This document shows, in pieces, positions 54,807 through 64,000 of a stretch of DNA of 64,000 nucleotides. The DNA lies in contig NZ_JAFBDZ010000003.1 in assembly GCF_016908495.1 (NCBI RefSeq), positions 496,001-560,000 of the forward strand, written 5' to 3'. The DNA is from Rossellomorea pakistanensis. GTDB taxonomy: Bacteria; Bacillota; Bacilli; Bacillales; Bacillaceae_B. Made by a program: the position numbers and the translations under genes. The notes below the pieces were generated by a model. The model saw only the letters and a program-made list of their open reading frames with translations, did not search any database and was not told the DNA's origin. Numbering within the stretch: the stretch's first letter is position 1; every line of letters starts with the position of its first letter.

Positions 54807-56888
54807 ATGGATATGAACCAATATTTAGATGTATTTATTGAAGAAAGTAAAGAACATCTACAAACATGTAATGAGCAATTATTAGAGCTTGAAAGAAGTC
54901 CAGAAAATATAACAATCGTTAATGAGATTTTTCGGTCTGCTCATACGTTAAAAGGAATGTCCGCAACAATGGGATATGAAGACCTCGCAAACCTTACACA
55001 TAACATGGAAAACGTTTTAGATGGAATCCGAAATCAGAAAATTTCTGTTTCTTCAAATTTATTAGATGTTGTTTTTCAAGCAGTTGATGATTTGGAAGAA
55101 ATGGTCTTTTCTATTGCTGATGGAGGGGATGGTAAAAAAGATGTATCGGAAATCGTACAAAGGTTAGAGGCAATTGAAAAAGGGGAATCATATGAATCCC
55201 TGCAAGCCTTAAACGAAACTGCTGCTACAACGATATTAGAGGGATCTTCAAAATTAAGAAATACATATGATCAGTTTAACCAAACGGTAATAGAACAATC
55301 TCGTGAATTAGGGTTTTCTTGCTATGAAATCGCAATTTCATTAAGAGAAGATTGTTTACTAAAGGCAGCACGAGTGTTTATGGTGTTTGAAGTTCTTGAA
55401 AAATGCGGAGAAGTAATTAAGTCGACTCCAACAGTAGATCAATTGGAGGAAGAGCAATTTGATCAAGAGTTTGTGGTAACCCTCGTGACAAAAGAAGAAA
55501 AAATGGATATTGAAAAGAAAATAGTCAAAGTTTCAGAGGTGGAGAAAGTAATCATTTCACAAATTACGATCGAAATGATTAGGGAGATGGATAATGAAAC
55601 TGGAAATAGTACTTCGCCAGGGACTGTACGCAATGAAAACATATTAGAAGGATCAAAAGGAGCTCAAAGCGTCAAAACAGAACCCAATAGCCAAACTAAT
55701 GAAATCTCAAAGCCACAATCAAAATTATCTAATCATACTAATAAGACGATTAGAGTAAATATCGAACGCCTTGATATATTAATGAACTTATTTGAAGAAC
55801 TGGTGATTGATCGTGGAAGGTTAGAGCAAATTTCAAAAGAACTAAAGCATTCAGAATTAAATGACACGGTTGAACGAATGTCTAGAATTTCTGGAGACTT
55901 ACAAAATATTATTTTAAATATGAGAATGGTCCCGATCGAAACCGTGTTTAACCGCTTCCCTAAAATGGTTCGGCAACTTGCTAAAGATTTAAATAAAAAA
56001 ATCGAATTGAAAATTATCGGTGCCGAAACCGAACTTGATCGAACAGTCATCGATGAAATCGGTGATCCCCTTGTACATCTTATTAGAAATGCATTAGATC
56101 ATGGAATTGAAACCATTGAAACTCGTATAAAAGCAGGTAAACCTGAAACGGGTACAGTACAGTTAAAAGCGTTTCATAGTGGAAATCACGTATTCATTGA
56201 AATAGAAGATGATGGTGGTGGGATTTCCCGAGATAGAGTCATTAGGAAAGCAGTGTCAAGAGGGATTATAACCGAAGAAACGGCTTCAACGTTATCTAAT
56301 AGACAAGTTAATGAATTAATTATGGCTTCTGGATTTTCTACTGCTGAAACGATTTCAGATATATCAGGAAGAGGGGTGGGACTTGATGTAGTCAAATCTA
56401 CAATAGAATCTCTTGGAGGTTCTATCACCATTGATTCTGAAGAAGGAAAAGGCAGTATTTTCTCTATTCAATTACCTTTAACTCTTTCAATAATTGCCGT
56501 TATGTTAGTAGAAGTTCAAAAGGAGAAATATGCTATCCCTCTTTCTTCGATTATAGAAACGGCCATTGTAAGAAAAACCGAGATTATGAATGCACATAAT
56601 CAAAAAGTCATTGATTATAGAGGTAAAGTAGTACCGCTTGTTCGTTTAGAGGATGTCTTTCAAGTCCCTGTTGAAAAGCAGGAAAATGCCGAATTTTTCT
56701 CTGTTGTTATTGTGAGAAAAGGCGAAAAGATGGCCGCTCTAGTAGTGGAATCATTTATGGGACAACAGGAAGTTGTATTAAAGTCACTAGGAAATTACTT
56801 GAAAGATGTTTTTGCCATCTCCGGGGCTACAATTCTAGGTGATGGTCAAGTAGCATTGATTATTGATTGCAATGCTTTAATTAAGTAG
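54807..56888 (+). CDS. cheA: Chemotaxis histidine kinase CheA
   Basis: CheA is the receptor-coupled kinase that phosphorylates CheY and CheB. The 693-residue product has a P1 Hpt domain with phosphohistidine in RSAHTLKGMSATMG (His46), a P2 response-regulator-binding domain (about 150-260), the P3 dimerisation helices, a P4 kinase domain (HLIRNALDHGIE, DDGGGI, GRGVGLDVV) and a C-terminal CheW-like P5. ATG 54807 is eight bases after AGAGGTG; GTG 54798 overlaps that site. Confidence 0.97.
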   Translation: MDMNQYLDVFIEESKEHLQTCNEQLLELERSPENITIVNEIFRSAHTLKGMSATMGYEDLANLTHNMENVLDGIRNQKISVSSNLLDVVFQAVDDLEEMVFSIADGGDGKKDVSEIVQRLEAIEKGESYESLQALNETAATTILEGSSKLRNTYDQFNQTVIEQSRELGFSCYEIAISLREDCLLKAARVFMVFEVLEKCGEVIKSTPTVDQLEEEQFDQEFVVTLVTKEEKMDIEKKIVKVSEVEKVIISQITIEMIREMDNETGNSTSPGTVRNENILEGSKGAQSVKTEPNSQTNEISKPQSKLSNHTNKTIRVNIERLDILMNLFEELVIDRGRLEQISKELKHSELNDTVERMSRISGDLQNIILNMRMVPIETVFNRFPKMVRQLAKDLNKKIELKIIGAETELDRTVIDEIGDPLVHLIRNALDHGIETIETRIKAGKPETGTVQLKAFHSGNHVFIEIEDDGGGISRDRVIRKAVSRGIITEETASTLSNRQVNELIMASGFSTAETISDISGRGVGLDVVKSTIESLGGSITIDSEEGKGSIFSIQLPLTLSIIAVMLVEVQKEKYAIPLSSIIETAIVRKTEIMNAHNQKVIDYRGKVVPLVRLEDVFQVPVEKQENAEFFSVVIVRKGEKMAALVVESFMGQQEVVLKSLGNYLKDVFAISGATILGDGQVALIIDCNALIK

Positions 56889-56900
56889 GGGGAATTCAAA

Positions 56901-57353
56901 ATGAGCAAAGTGGCGACAGGGAAAGAAATCAAAGTAATCGTTTTTCAACTTTTAGATAAAGAATATGCAATACCAGTTAATCAAGTACAATCAATTGAAA
57001 AAATACAGCATATTACCCGTGTCCCCAAAGTAGAAGAGTATGTAAAAGGTGTCATAAATTTGCGTGGAGTCGTAATTCCGATTATAGATTTAAGTAGTAG
57101 ATTCGACTTAACACCACAAGAACAAACAGATCATACAAGGGTGATTATTGCAAATATTGATGGGATGGAAGTCGGTCTTGTTGTTGACTCTGCCAATGAT
57201 GTATTAGATATCCCTTTAGAAGCCATTGAACAACAGCCTGAAGTTGTTGGGGGAATAGAAGCAGAATATATAAGTGGAGTAGCAAAGATCGAAAAAAGAT
57301 TATTAATTCTCCTACATTTAGATAAAGTCTTAATTTCAAATAGAATAGGATAA
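56901..57353 (+). CDS. cheW: Chemotaxis coupling protein CheW
   Basis: CheW links receptors to CheA. The 150-residue product is a single CheW domain with FQLLDKEYAIPVNQVQSIEK, VPKVEEYVKGVINLRGVVIPIIDL and the C-terminal LLILLHLDKVL. ATG 56901 follows AGGGGGAAT. It shares its last bases with the cheC start region. Sequence resembles CheA P5, as expected. Confidence 0.97.
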   Translation: MSKVATGKEIKVIVFQLLDKEYAIPVNQVQSIEKIQHITRVPKVEEYVKGVINLRGVVIPIIDLSSRFDLTPQEQTDHTRVIIANIDGMEVGLVVDSANDVLDIPLEAIEQQPEVVGGIEAEYISGVAKIEKRLLILLHLDKVLISNRIG

Positions 57354-57358
57354 TGGAT

Positions 57359-57991
57359 ATGAGCTATGAGGAAAAGATCTCACCTATTCACTTAGATCTA
57401 TTAAAAGAAATTGGTAATATAGGTGCAGGTAATGCTGCAACTGCACTTTCAAAACTTATGAATCAAAAGGTTGACATGAAAGTACCAAGTGTAAGAATCG
57501 TTTCTTTTAATGAAATGATGGATTTAGCAGGTGGGACAGAAAATGTTGTATTAAGCATCTTTTTAAGAGTGGATGGTGATGCCCCTGGCAGTATGTTTTT
57601 TGTCCTTCCTCTAGAACAGGCATCATTTTTTGCACAAAGAATGATTGGAGACAAAACCATTACTTTTGAAGAACCGCCATATTCTGAAATTGGTCTTTCT
57701 GCAATGCAGGAGCTTGGAAATATTTTATCGGGATCTTATTTATCTGCATTATCGGATTTTACAAACATTCATTTATATCCATCAGTTCCTGAATTAAGTA
57801 TTGATATGGTGGGTGCCATTATTAGTTATGGTCTTGTAAAAGTTTCACAAGTTAGTGATTATGTGATTGTCATTGATACTGCATTGAGAGAAGAGAATTT
57901 ACCCAACTCAGAAAGTGTAAACGGGCACTTTTTCTTACTTCCTGACCCCGATTCATTTCAAACCATTTTTAAAACACTAGGAGTCATTTGA
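57359..57991 (+). CDS. cheC: CheY-P phosphatase CheC
   Basis: CheC dephosphorylates CheY-P and regulates CheD. The 210-residue product has two phosphatase helices, LKEIGNIGAGNAATALSKL and SAMQELGNILSGSYLSAL, each with the E-x2-N pattern. ATG 57359 lies eight bases after AGGA; ATG 57353, which overlaps the cheW stop, is an in-frame alternative. It overlaps cheD by one base (TGATG). Confidence 0.94.
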   Translation: MSYEEKISPIHLDLLKEIGNIGAGNAATALSKLMNQKVDMKVPSVRIVSFNEMMDLAGGTENVVLSIFLRVDGDAPGSMFFVLPLEQASFFAQRMIGDKTITFEEPPYSEIGLSAMQELGNILSGSYLSALSDFTNIHLYPSVPELSIDMVGAIISYGLVKVSQVSDYVIVIDTALREENLPNSESVNGHFFLLPDPDSFQTIFKTLGVI

Positions 57992-58488
57992 TGGTTGCAA
58001 CATCAGAAATAATTAAAATTGGTATTGCAGATTTGAATATTGCCAATGAACATCAATCATTAAGAACATCTGGTCTCGGATCTTGTGTTGGTGTAGTGAT
58101 TTATGATGCCGAAGCGGGCCTGGCGGGAATGGTGCATATAATGCTTCCAAGCTCAAACCTATTCAAAGGTAGCACCATCAACAAGGCTAAATTTGCAGAT
58201 ACAGGGATTCGGGAGTTAGTAGAGCGGTTAATAGGAAATGGGGCACATGTCTCACGATTAAAGGCCAAAATATCAGGTGGTGCCCAAATGTTTCAGCATA
58301 CAACAAAAAGTGATCTAATGAGGATTGGTCCTAGAAATGTTGATGCTGTAAAAGAAGAATTAAGGTTATTAAATATCCCACTACTAGCAGAAGATATTGG
58401 CGGAAAGAATGGACGAACCGTTGAGTTTACCCTTGAAACTTGCATGCTTCGTATCAGAACAGTAAATCACGGTGTTAAAGAAATATGA
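57991..58488 (+). CDS. cheD: Chemoreceptor glutamine deamidase CheD
   Basis: CheD deamidates receptor glutamines and binds CheC. The 165-residue product has the catalytic Cys-His pair in LGSCVGVVIYD and GMVHIMLPSS and a Thr/Ser in AKISGGAQMF. ATG 57991 is seven bases after TAGGAG; TTG 57988 is a weaker alternative. It is the last gene before the gap that precedes sigD. Confidence 0.96.
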   Translation: MVATSEIIKIGIADLNIANEHQSLRTSGLGSCVGVVIYDAEAGLAGMVHIMLPSSNLFKGSTINKAKFADTGIRELVERLIGNGAHVSRLKAKISGGAQMFQHTTKSDLMRIGPRNVDAVKEELRLLNIPLLAEDIGGKNGRTVEFTLETCMLRIRTVNHGVKEI

Positions 58489-58587
58489 GAGTTACTATAT
58501 GATTGACCCATATGATTTTTTAACCGTAGTTAAAGTCAGTAATGTTAATAATTTAATAGGTATATAACTAATAAAGATTCGTAGTAC

Positions 58588-58619
58588 CTAATCCCCGGAA
58601 TTAGTCAATTTGTTATAAT
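58588..58619 (+). promoter_or_regulatory. Candidate sigD promoter (extended -10) with inverted repeat
   Basis: TGTTATAAT (58611-58619) is an extended -10 with perfect TATAAT. No -35 box fits; that position holds an imperfect palindrome centred on CCCGG with arms CTAAT and ATTAG (about 58588-58604). It could let sigD be expressed separately from the 26-kb upstream transcript. Confidence 0.5.
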
Positions 58620-58657
58620 AGATTGATAGGGATAGGACAGCAGCGAGGAGGTTAAAA

Positions 58658-59410
58658 ATGTCACAGTCCTCAACAGTGGATGAACAACAATATTGGAAAT
58701 TATGGACAAAGTCCCGTGATTCGCATGCAGGAGATATGCTTGTAAAGCGGTATTTGCCCCTTGTATCCTATCATGTCCAGCGCATTGCTGTCAGTTTACC
58801 AAAAAATGTTTCCCGTGATGACTTAAAAAGTTTAGGATTAATGGGATTATTGGATGCACTCCAAAAATTTGACCCAACTAGAGATCTGAAATTTGATACC
58901 TATGCATCCTTTCGTGTACGTGGTGCGATCATTGATGGTTTAAGGAAAGAGGATTGGCTTCCACGATCAACACGAGAACGTGCAAAAAAAATTGAAGCAA
59001 AAATAGAGCAATTGGAACAAAGATTGCTAAGGCATGTAACCTCTGAAGAAATCGCAGTAGAATTAAATCTTACTTCTGAAGATGTATGTCAAACAATGAA
59101 TGAACACTTTTTTGCAAATGTACTCTCAATTGACGAGCATCTCCAAGACGAAGAAAATGATCATTCCTTTACAATCCGAGATGATAAACAAATACTACCT
59201 GAAGAACGTTTGTTAAAAGTTGAAGCATTGAATGATCTTGAAAGAGTTATTGAGAAGCTTTCTGAAAAAGAGCAACTTGTCCTTAGTTTGTTTTACCATG
59301 AAGAATTAACTCTTACCGAAATTGGCGAAGTCATGAGTTTATCAACCTCTAGAATCTCACAAATTCATTCCAAAGCCATTTTTAAATTAAGAAACTTTCT
59401 TAGTTCATAG
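58658..59410 (+). CDS. sigD: RNA polymerase sigma factor SigD (FliA family)
   Basis: SigD drives late flagellar, chemotaxis and autolysin genes and is held by FlgM. The 250-residue product has region 2 (DDLKSLGLMGLLDALQKFDP, FDTYASFRVRGAIIDGLR), region 3 and region 4 (LTLTEIGEVMSLSTSRISQIHSKAIFKLR). ATG 58658 follows GCGAGGAGG. It lies near the 3' end of the fla/che operon as in B. subtilis, where distance from the promoter limits its level. Confidence 0.97.
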   Translation: MSQSSTVDEQQYWKLWTKSRDSHAGDMLVKRYLPLVSYHVQRIAVSLPKNVSRDDLKSLGLMGLLDALQKFDPTRDLKFDTYASFRVRGAIIDGLRKEDWLPRSTRERAKKIEAKIEQLEQRLLRHVTSEEIAVELNLTSEDVCQTMNEHFFANVLSIDEHLQDEENDHSFTIRDDKQILPEERLLKVEALNDLERVIEKLSEKEQLVLSLFYHEELTLTEIGEVMSLSTSRISQIHSKAIFKLRNFLSS

Positions 59411-59434
59411 TGGTTAAAGAGAGAGGGATTTTAA

Positions 59435-59719
59435 ATGAGTCTAAAAGCGATTGAATTACAAATTGCCCTACCCAAAACTTTTGAAGCTGGGAAAATCGCT
59501 GATCAACAGCAGCAACAAAGTCAATTAGCACAAAATTATGCCGCCGAAGAGTCGGTAAAAGAATTAACAAAGAAAAGAATACGAGTCAGTAGCAATGAGG
59601 CTAAACAGGACGTAACGACAATGAAAGAACCAAGCCAAAGAAATTCTGTCGATAAAAGTATAAAACAAGAAAACTCCCTTCATCCTTACAAGGGAATACT
59701 AATTGATTATAACGGGTAA
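59435..59719 (+). CDS. Small conserved protein of unknown function between sigD and swrB
   Basis: The 94-residue product starts MSLKAIELQIALPKTFEAGKI, followed by a Gln-rich stretch and a charged, low-complexity C-terminal half ending HPYKGILIDYNG. A similar small gene is, from memory, common at this place in other Bacillaceae, but no function is known to me. ATG 59435 follows AGAGAGGG, 24 bases after sigD, so it is in the operon. The N-terminal 20 residues look like the conserved, binding part. Confidence 0.8.
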   Translation: MSLKAIELQIALPKTFEAGKIADQQQQQSQLAQNYAAEESVKELTKKRIRVSSNEAKQDVTTMKEPSQRNSVDKSIKQENSLHPYKGILIDYNG

Positions 59720-59760
59720 TCACAAACTTTGAAGACAATACGAGAGATAAAGGTGAGAAA

Positions 59761-60312
59761 ATGACGACAGTTTTTTTTATGATCATTAGTTTTATTCTTA
59801 ATGCGGTTGCTCTTTTAGCAATCGTTATTTTATATACAAGACAAAATCGCCTTATGAATGTTGAGAAACAACAAAAAAAAATGGTAAAAGAAATGGAAGA
59901 AGTAATATCAACCTATCTTATAGAAATGAAGGATGAGAATGAACAATTTATTAGGAGGTTTGACAAACTTCACAGGTCAGAAGCAAATCATAATACATCT
60001 CCATTAAGTTTTCCTGAAATGACCTCTACAATAGAGAAGTCCGATGAGAGTAAATCCGAGTTTTCAAAAGAGTCGCCACTTACTTATAAGAAAGCAGCTG
60101 CCATAAAAGCATATACAAATAAAAAGGAAGATACACCTTTTGATGATCATCAACCCTCTCATGAATTAATTCAAAAAGAAGAAGAGAAATCAGAGTATGC
60201 TCAAATTGTCTTGCTTAAAAAACAGGGATACGATCTCAATCAGATTGCTCAAAAATTACATAAAGGAATGACAGAAGTTGAGCTAATAATAAAATTCAAT
60301 CAAAATCAATAA
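59761..60312 (+). CDS. swrB: Swarming motility protein SwrB (YlxL)
   Basis: SwrB promotes assembly or activation of the flagellar export apparatus and raises sigma-D activity in B. subtilis. The 183-residue product has one N-terminal transmembrane helix (about 3-25), a basic coiled coil (about 30-70), a Ser/Glu-rich linker and a C-terminal helix-turn-helix-like motif (AQIVLLKKQGYDLNQIAQKLHKGMTEVELIIKF). ATG 59761 follows AAAGGTGAG. Position and layout support the name; identity outside the ends is not checked. Confidence 0.85.
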   Translation: MTTVFFMIISFILNAVALLAIVILYTRQNRLMNVEKQQKKMVKEMEEVISTYLIEMKDENEQFIRRFDKLHRSEANHNTSPLSFPEMTSTIEKSDESKSEFSKESPLTYKKAAAIKAYTNKKEDTPFDDHQPSHELIQKEEEKSEYAQIVLLKKQGYDLNQIAQKLHKGMTEVELIIKFNQNQ

Positions 60313-60319
60313 TATTTTC

Positions 60320-60348
60320 TTGATTGGTCATTAGTGTTATGCTATATT
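60320..60348 (+). promoter_or_regulatory. rpsB promoter
   Basis: TTGATT (60320-60325), a 17-base spacer and TATATT (60343-60348), preceded by TGC as an extended -10. The start is expected near 60355. Confidence 0.8.
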
Positions 60349-60354
60349 AATTCA

Positions 60355-60467
60355 TGGTGTTATTACACACGCTTCTGGATTTAAATAGAGGGTGCTATTT
60401 TCAATAGTCTTTATTTAAAAATGAATGAAGCGGAGGAAAACAAAAAACCATTTAGGAGGAAACACAC
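60355..60467 (+). promoter_or_regulatory. Structured rpsB leader RNA
   Basis: Nested stems are visible: CGCTTC (60370-60375) with GAAGCG (60427-60432), TTTAAATA (60380-60387) with TATTTAAA (60412-60419), and CTATT (60395-60399) with AATAG (60403-60407). A second GGAGG, AGCGGAGG at the base of the outer stem, lies upstream of the real ribosome binding site TAGGAGG. It may be an S2 autoregulatory leader; the family was not verified. Confidence 0.5.
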
Positions 60468-61175
60468 ATGTCAGTAATTTCAATGAAACAATTACTTGAA
60501 GCTGGTGTACATTTCGGACACCAAACACGCCGTTGGAACCCAAAAATGAAGAAGTACATCTTCACTGAGCGTAACGGCATCTACATTATCGACCTTCAAA
60601 AAACGGTTAAGAAGGTTGAAGAAGCATACAACTTCGTGAAAGAATTAGCTGGAAATGGCGGTAAAATTCTTTTCGTTGGTACGAAAAAACAAGCACAAGA
60701 ATCTGTGAAAGAAGAAGCAGAACGTGCTGGAATGTATTTCATCAACCAACGCTGGTTAGGTGGAACGCTTACAAACTTTGAAACAATCCAAAAGCGTATT
60801 AATCGTCTTAAAAAGATTGAAAAAATGGAAGAGGATGGAACGTTCGAAGTTCTTCCTAAAAAAGAAGTAGTACAACTTAAAAAAGAGCATGAGCGTTTAG
60901 TTAAATTCCTAGGCGGAATTAAAGATATGCAATCTCTACCAGATGCTCTATTCATTATCGACCCGCGTAAAGAGCGTATTGCTGTAGCTGAAGCTCGTAA
61001 ATTAAACATCCCTATTGTAGGAATTGTTGATACAAACTGCGATCCAGATGAAATTGACGTAGTAATTCCTGCAAATGATGATGCGATTCGTGCAGTTAAG
61101 CTTCTTACTGGTAAAATGGCTGATGCTATCCTTGAAGCTAAGCAAGGTGAGGAAGTAGCTGTAACGGCTGAGTAA
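60468..61175 (+). CDS. rpsB: 30S ribosomal protein S2
   Basis: S2 is a late-binding 30S protein near the platform. The 235-residue product has the family signatures [38 protein letters not shown] and [15 protein letters not shown] 60468 follows TAGGAGG. It has its own promoter, structured leader and terminator, and precedes tsf in the standard rpsB-tsf-pyrH-frr order. Confidence 0.98.
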   Translation: MSVISMKQLLEAGVHFGHQTRRWNPKMKKYIFTERNGIYIIDLQKTVKKVEEAYNFVKELAGNGGKILFVGTKKQAQESVKEEAERAGMYFINQRWLGGTLTNFETIQKRINRLKKIEKMEEDGTFEVLPKKEVVQLKKEHERLVKFLGGIKDMQSLPDALFIIDPRKERIAVAEARKLNIPIVGIVDTNCDPDEIDVVIPANDDAIRAVKLLTGKMADAILEAKQGEEVAVTAE

Positions 61176-61182
61176 TGATGTT

Positions 61183-61223
61183 AAAAAGGTGATAATAGGG
61201 ACCTACCCTTATCACCTTTTTTT
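61183..61223 (+). terminator. Intrinsic terminator between rpsB and tsf
   Basis: AAAAAGGTGATAA (61183-61195) pairs with TTATCACCTTTTT (61209-61221), followed by more T, with an inner GGG/CCC. It probably lowers tsf transcription relative to rpsB. Confidence 0.9.
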
Positions 61224-61306
61224 AAAGAATACTTGAAATTTGGTATGAAAAAGTCAATAAATGGATTTACTAATTTTACATAGTGAATATAAGGAGGAAG
61301 AGAATT

Positions 61307-62188
61307 ATGGCAATTACTGCGCAAATGGTTAAAGAACTACGTGAAAAAACTGGCGCTGGAATGATGGACTGTAAAAAAGCGTTAACAGAAACTGATGGGG
61401 ATATGGATAAAGCAATTGATTTCCTTCGTGAAAAAGGAATTGCTAAAGCTGCTAAAAAAGCAGACCGTATTGCTGCAGAAGGTACTACCTACATTCAAAG
61501 TAATGGTAATGAAGCAATTATTCTTGAAGTAAATGCTGAGACTGACTTCGTTGCTAAAAATGAAAACTTCCAAAATCTTGTTAAGGAGCTTGGAACTCAT
61601 TTACTTAACAACAAACCAGCATCAGTTGAAGATGCTCAAGATTCAAAAATGGATAATGGTTCAACAGTTAGCGAATTCATTAACGCTGCAATCGCTAAAA
61701 TTGGAGAGAAAATCACACTTCGCCGTTTTGAAATCCGTACAAAAGGTGATAATGCAGCATTCGGAGAGTACTTACACATGGGTGGCCGTATCGCCGTTCT
61801 AACTGTTGTTGAAGGGACTACAGATGCAGAAGTAGCAAAAGATGTAGCTATGCATGCTGCTGCTTTAAACCCTAAATATGTATCACGTGATCAAGTATCT
61901 GCCGAAGAAGTAGAACGTGAGCGTGAGGTTCTTACACAACAAGCACTTAATGAAGGTAAACCAGAAAATATCGTTGCTAAAATGGTAGAGGGTCGCCTTG
62001 GTAAATATTTTGAAGATATCTGTATTCTTGACCAAGCTTTCGTTAAAAATCCAGATCAAAAAGTACGTCAATTCTTAGAATCTAAGGGGGCTACTTTAAC
62101 TGACTTCATTCGTTATGAAGTAGGAGAAGGATTAGAGAAGCGTCAAGAAAACTTCGCTGATGAAGTTATGAGCCAAGTGAAAAAATAA
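61307..62188 (+). CDS. tsf: Translation elongation factor Ts
   Basis: EF-Ts recharges EF-Tu with GTP. The 293-residue product starts [41 protein letters not shown] in pieces typical of the UBA-like N-terminal module, and contains [14 protein letters not shown] (the TDFV contact motif). The ATG at 61307 follows AAGGAGGAAG; ATG 61283 is upstream of that site and rejected. No clear promoter was seen after the rpsB terminator, so it may depend on read-through. Confidence 0.98.
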   Translation: MAITAQMVKELREKTGAGMMDCKKALTETDGDMDKAIDFLREKGIAKAAKKADRIAAEGTTYIQSNGNEAIILEVNAETDFVAKNENFQNLVKELGTHLLNNKPASVEDAQDSKMDNGSTVSEFINAAIAKIGEKITLRRFEIRTKGDNAAFGEYLHMGGRIAVLTVVEGTTDAEVAKDVAMHAAALNPKYVSRDQVSAEEVEREREVLTQQALNEGKPENIVAKMVEGRLGKYFEDICILDQAFVKNPDQKVRQFLESKGATLTDFIRYEVGEGLEKRQENFADEVMSQVKK

Positions 62189-62216
62189 TGTAGCAGGTAA
62201 AATACATTACTTATGC

Positions 62217-63001
<785 letters not shown>

Positions 63002-63002
<1 letters not shown>

Positions 63003-63559
63003 TGCCAAAACAAGTTATGACAAATGCAAATGACAAAATGTCTAAAGCGATTCAAACATTTACACGTGAACTTGCATCGATTCGTGCAGGACGAGCTAAT
63101 GCATCGCTTTTAGACAAAATTACAGTTGATTATTATGGTGCACCAACTCCAGTAAATCAATTAGCAGGTATTTCAATTCCGGAGGCTCGTATGCTTGTCA
63201 TTCAACCATATGATAAATCAGCTTTGGGAGATATTGAAAAAGCGATTTTAAAATCTGATTTAGGTATTACGCCTACAAGTGATGGAAATATTTTGAGAAT
63301 CGTCATTCCTGCTTTAACGGAAGAGCGTCGTAAAGAACTTGTGAAACTTGTGAAGAAAGAAGCAGAAGATGCAAAAGTAGCGATTCGAAACGTTCGACGC
63401 GATGCTAACGATGATCTTAAAAAGCTTGAAAAGAACGGTGAAATTACAGAGGATGATTTAAGAGGTTACTCTGATGACGTTCAGAAGCTTACAGATGATA
63501 ATATCGCTAAAATTGATAGTATTACGAAGGATAAAGAGAAAGAAATTTTAGAAGTATGA
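63002..63559 (+). CDS. frr: Ribosome recycling factor
   Basis: Frr with EF-G splits post-termination ribosomes. The 185-residue product has the tRNA-shaped fold markers [24 protein letters not shown] and [29 protein letters not shown], split between its long helices. ATG 63002 overlaps the pyrH stop by one base. A terminator follows. Confidence 0.98.
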
Positions 63560-63563
63560 TTAG

Positions 63564-63590
63564 AAACCCTCTATATTAGGGGGTTTTTTT
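63564..63590 (+). terminator. Intrinsic terminator after frr
   Basis: AAACCCTC (63564-63571) pairs with GGGGGTTT (63579-63586), with one G-T pair, within a T run to 63590. Confidence 0.85.
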
Positions 63591-63735
63591 ATCATTTAAA
63601 GTAAATTACATAGGTTATACGATAAAATTATTACATACTATAAGGGTTTTAAAATTTATTTTTAAAATTTTCCTATAAATGTGGGATTCGATAAGCTGGA
63701 ATGCTAATTTTTTTACAGATATCCTGATTGTTTTT

Positions 63736-63744
63736 TGTTATGAT
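63736..63744 (+). promoter_or_regulatory. Candidate uppS promoter (extended -10)
   Basis: TGTTATGAT (63736-63744) is an extended -10 with one mismatch. TTTACA at 63712-63717 is too far upstream (21 bases) to be a good -35 box. It lies between the frr terminator and uppS. Confidence 0.45.
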
Positions 63745-63790
63745 AGTAAGGGTAAAAACTTTCTTTGATAGTGTAGTGGAGGATTTATTT

Positions 63791-64000
63791 ATGTTAAATA
63801 AAATGAAGTTATGGAAAAGTCAAAAAAAAGATATAGATTTTGATGACCGTTTCCAAGAAGTATTGCAGCATTCTATTCCCCATCATATCGCCATTATTAT
63901 GGATGGAAATGGAAGATGGGCGAAAAAGAGAGCTCTTCCACGCGTTGCAGGCCATCATGAAGGAATGAAGGTTGTTCGTAAAATCACTAGATTAGCGAAT
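63791..64000 (+). CDS. uppS: Undecaprenyl diphosphate synthase, N-terminal part (3' end outside window)
   Basis: UppS makes the C55 lipid carrier for cell-wall synthesis from FPP and IPP. Seventy codons are present. The start [13 protein letters not shown] leads to the cis-prenyltransferase signature [16 protein letters not shown] with the catalytic Asp in MDGNG, then [19 protein letters not shown] 63791 follows GTGGAGG. The rest (about 185 residues) runs past the window end. Confidence 0.96.
   Translation, partial: MLNKMKLWKSQKKDIDFDDRFQEVLQHSIPHHIAIIMDGNGRWAKKRALPRVAGHHEGMKVVRKITRLAN

Overview
The window reads as one continuous piece of a low-GC, spore-former-type Firmicute chromosome (Bacillaceae, Bacillus-like). 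The evidence is the gene order recG-fapR-plsX-fabDG-acpP-rnc-smc-ftsY-ylxM-ffh-rpsP-khpA-ylqD-rimM-trmD-rplS, then codV/xerC-clpQY-codY followed directly by the roughly 27-kb fla/che operon ending in sigD, then rpsB-tsf-pyrH-frr-uppS. Strong GGAGG ribosome binding sites, many TTG/GTG starts and U-tailed hairpin terminators fit the same group. Every recognised gene lies on the + strand. No rRNA, tRNA, insertion sequence, prophage or CRISPR array was seen. The species cannot be fixed by eye.

Layout. 1-5054: end of recG, then the FapR-controlled type II fatty-acid operon. 5453-10785: rnc-smc-ftsY. 10970-15552: SRP operon (ylxM-ffh), rpsP, khpA, ylqD, tRNA/ribosome maturation genes (rimM, trmD) and rplS behind an L19 leader. 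16003-20411: lepB, rbgA, rnhB and a two-gene pair (ylqG-ylqH) that resembles a stand-alone FliK/FlhB-tail module. 20646-22727: sucCD, with two exact catabolite-responsive-element matches. 22865-31523: dprA, topA, trmFO, xerC, hslVU, codY. 31524-32394: a long regulatory region holding a cyclic-di-GMP-I riboswitch with a terminator, and at least one further promoter. 32395-60312: flagellar basal body, export apparatus, switch, chemotaxis and sigma-D genes. 60468-64000: rpsB, tsf, pyrH, frr and the start of uppS.

How the parts work together. The flagellar block builds rod, MS-ring, C-ring, hook and export gate in near-assembly order. It adds the B. subtilis-type chemotaxis set (CheY, FliY, CheB, CheA, CheW, CheC, CheD), the placement pair FlhF/FlhG, and SigD with SwrB at the end. 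CodY, the nutrient-responsive repressor, sits just upstream. A c-di-GMP sensor in the leader would give the operon a second-messenger input, and a promoter downstream of the riboswitch terminator would bypass it.

Most notable observations: the c-di-GMP-I riboswitch before flgB; a decayed flagellar-operon gene (TIGR02530-like) between flgD and flgE with one stop and two frame changes; twin cre boxes at sucC; a candidate free-standing small RNA between dprA and topA; a multi-hairpin leader before lepB; swrD lacking its own ribosome binding site behind a mini-ORF and hairpin; and an HslV whose second residue is not the serine reported for B. subtilis. Promoter and RNA-structure calls were made by eye and are weaker than the gene calls.
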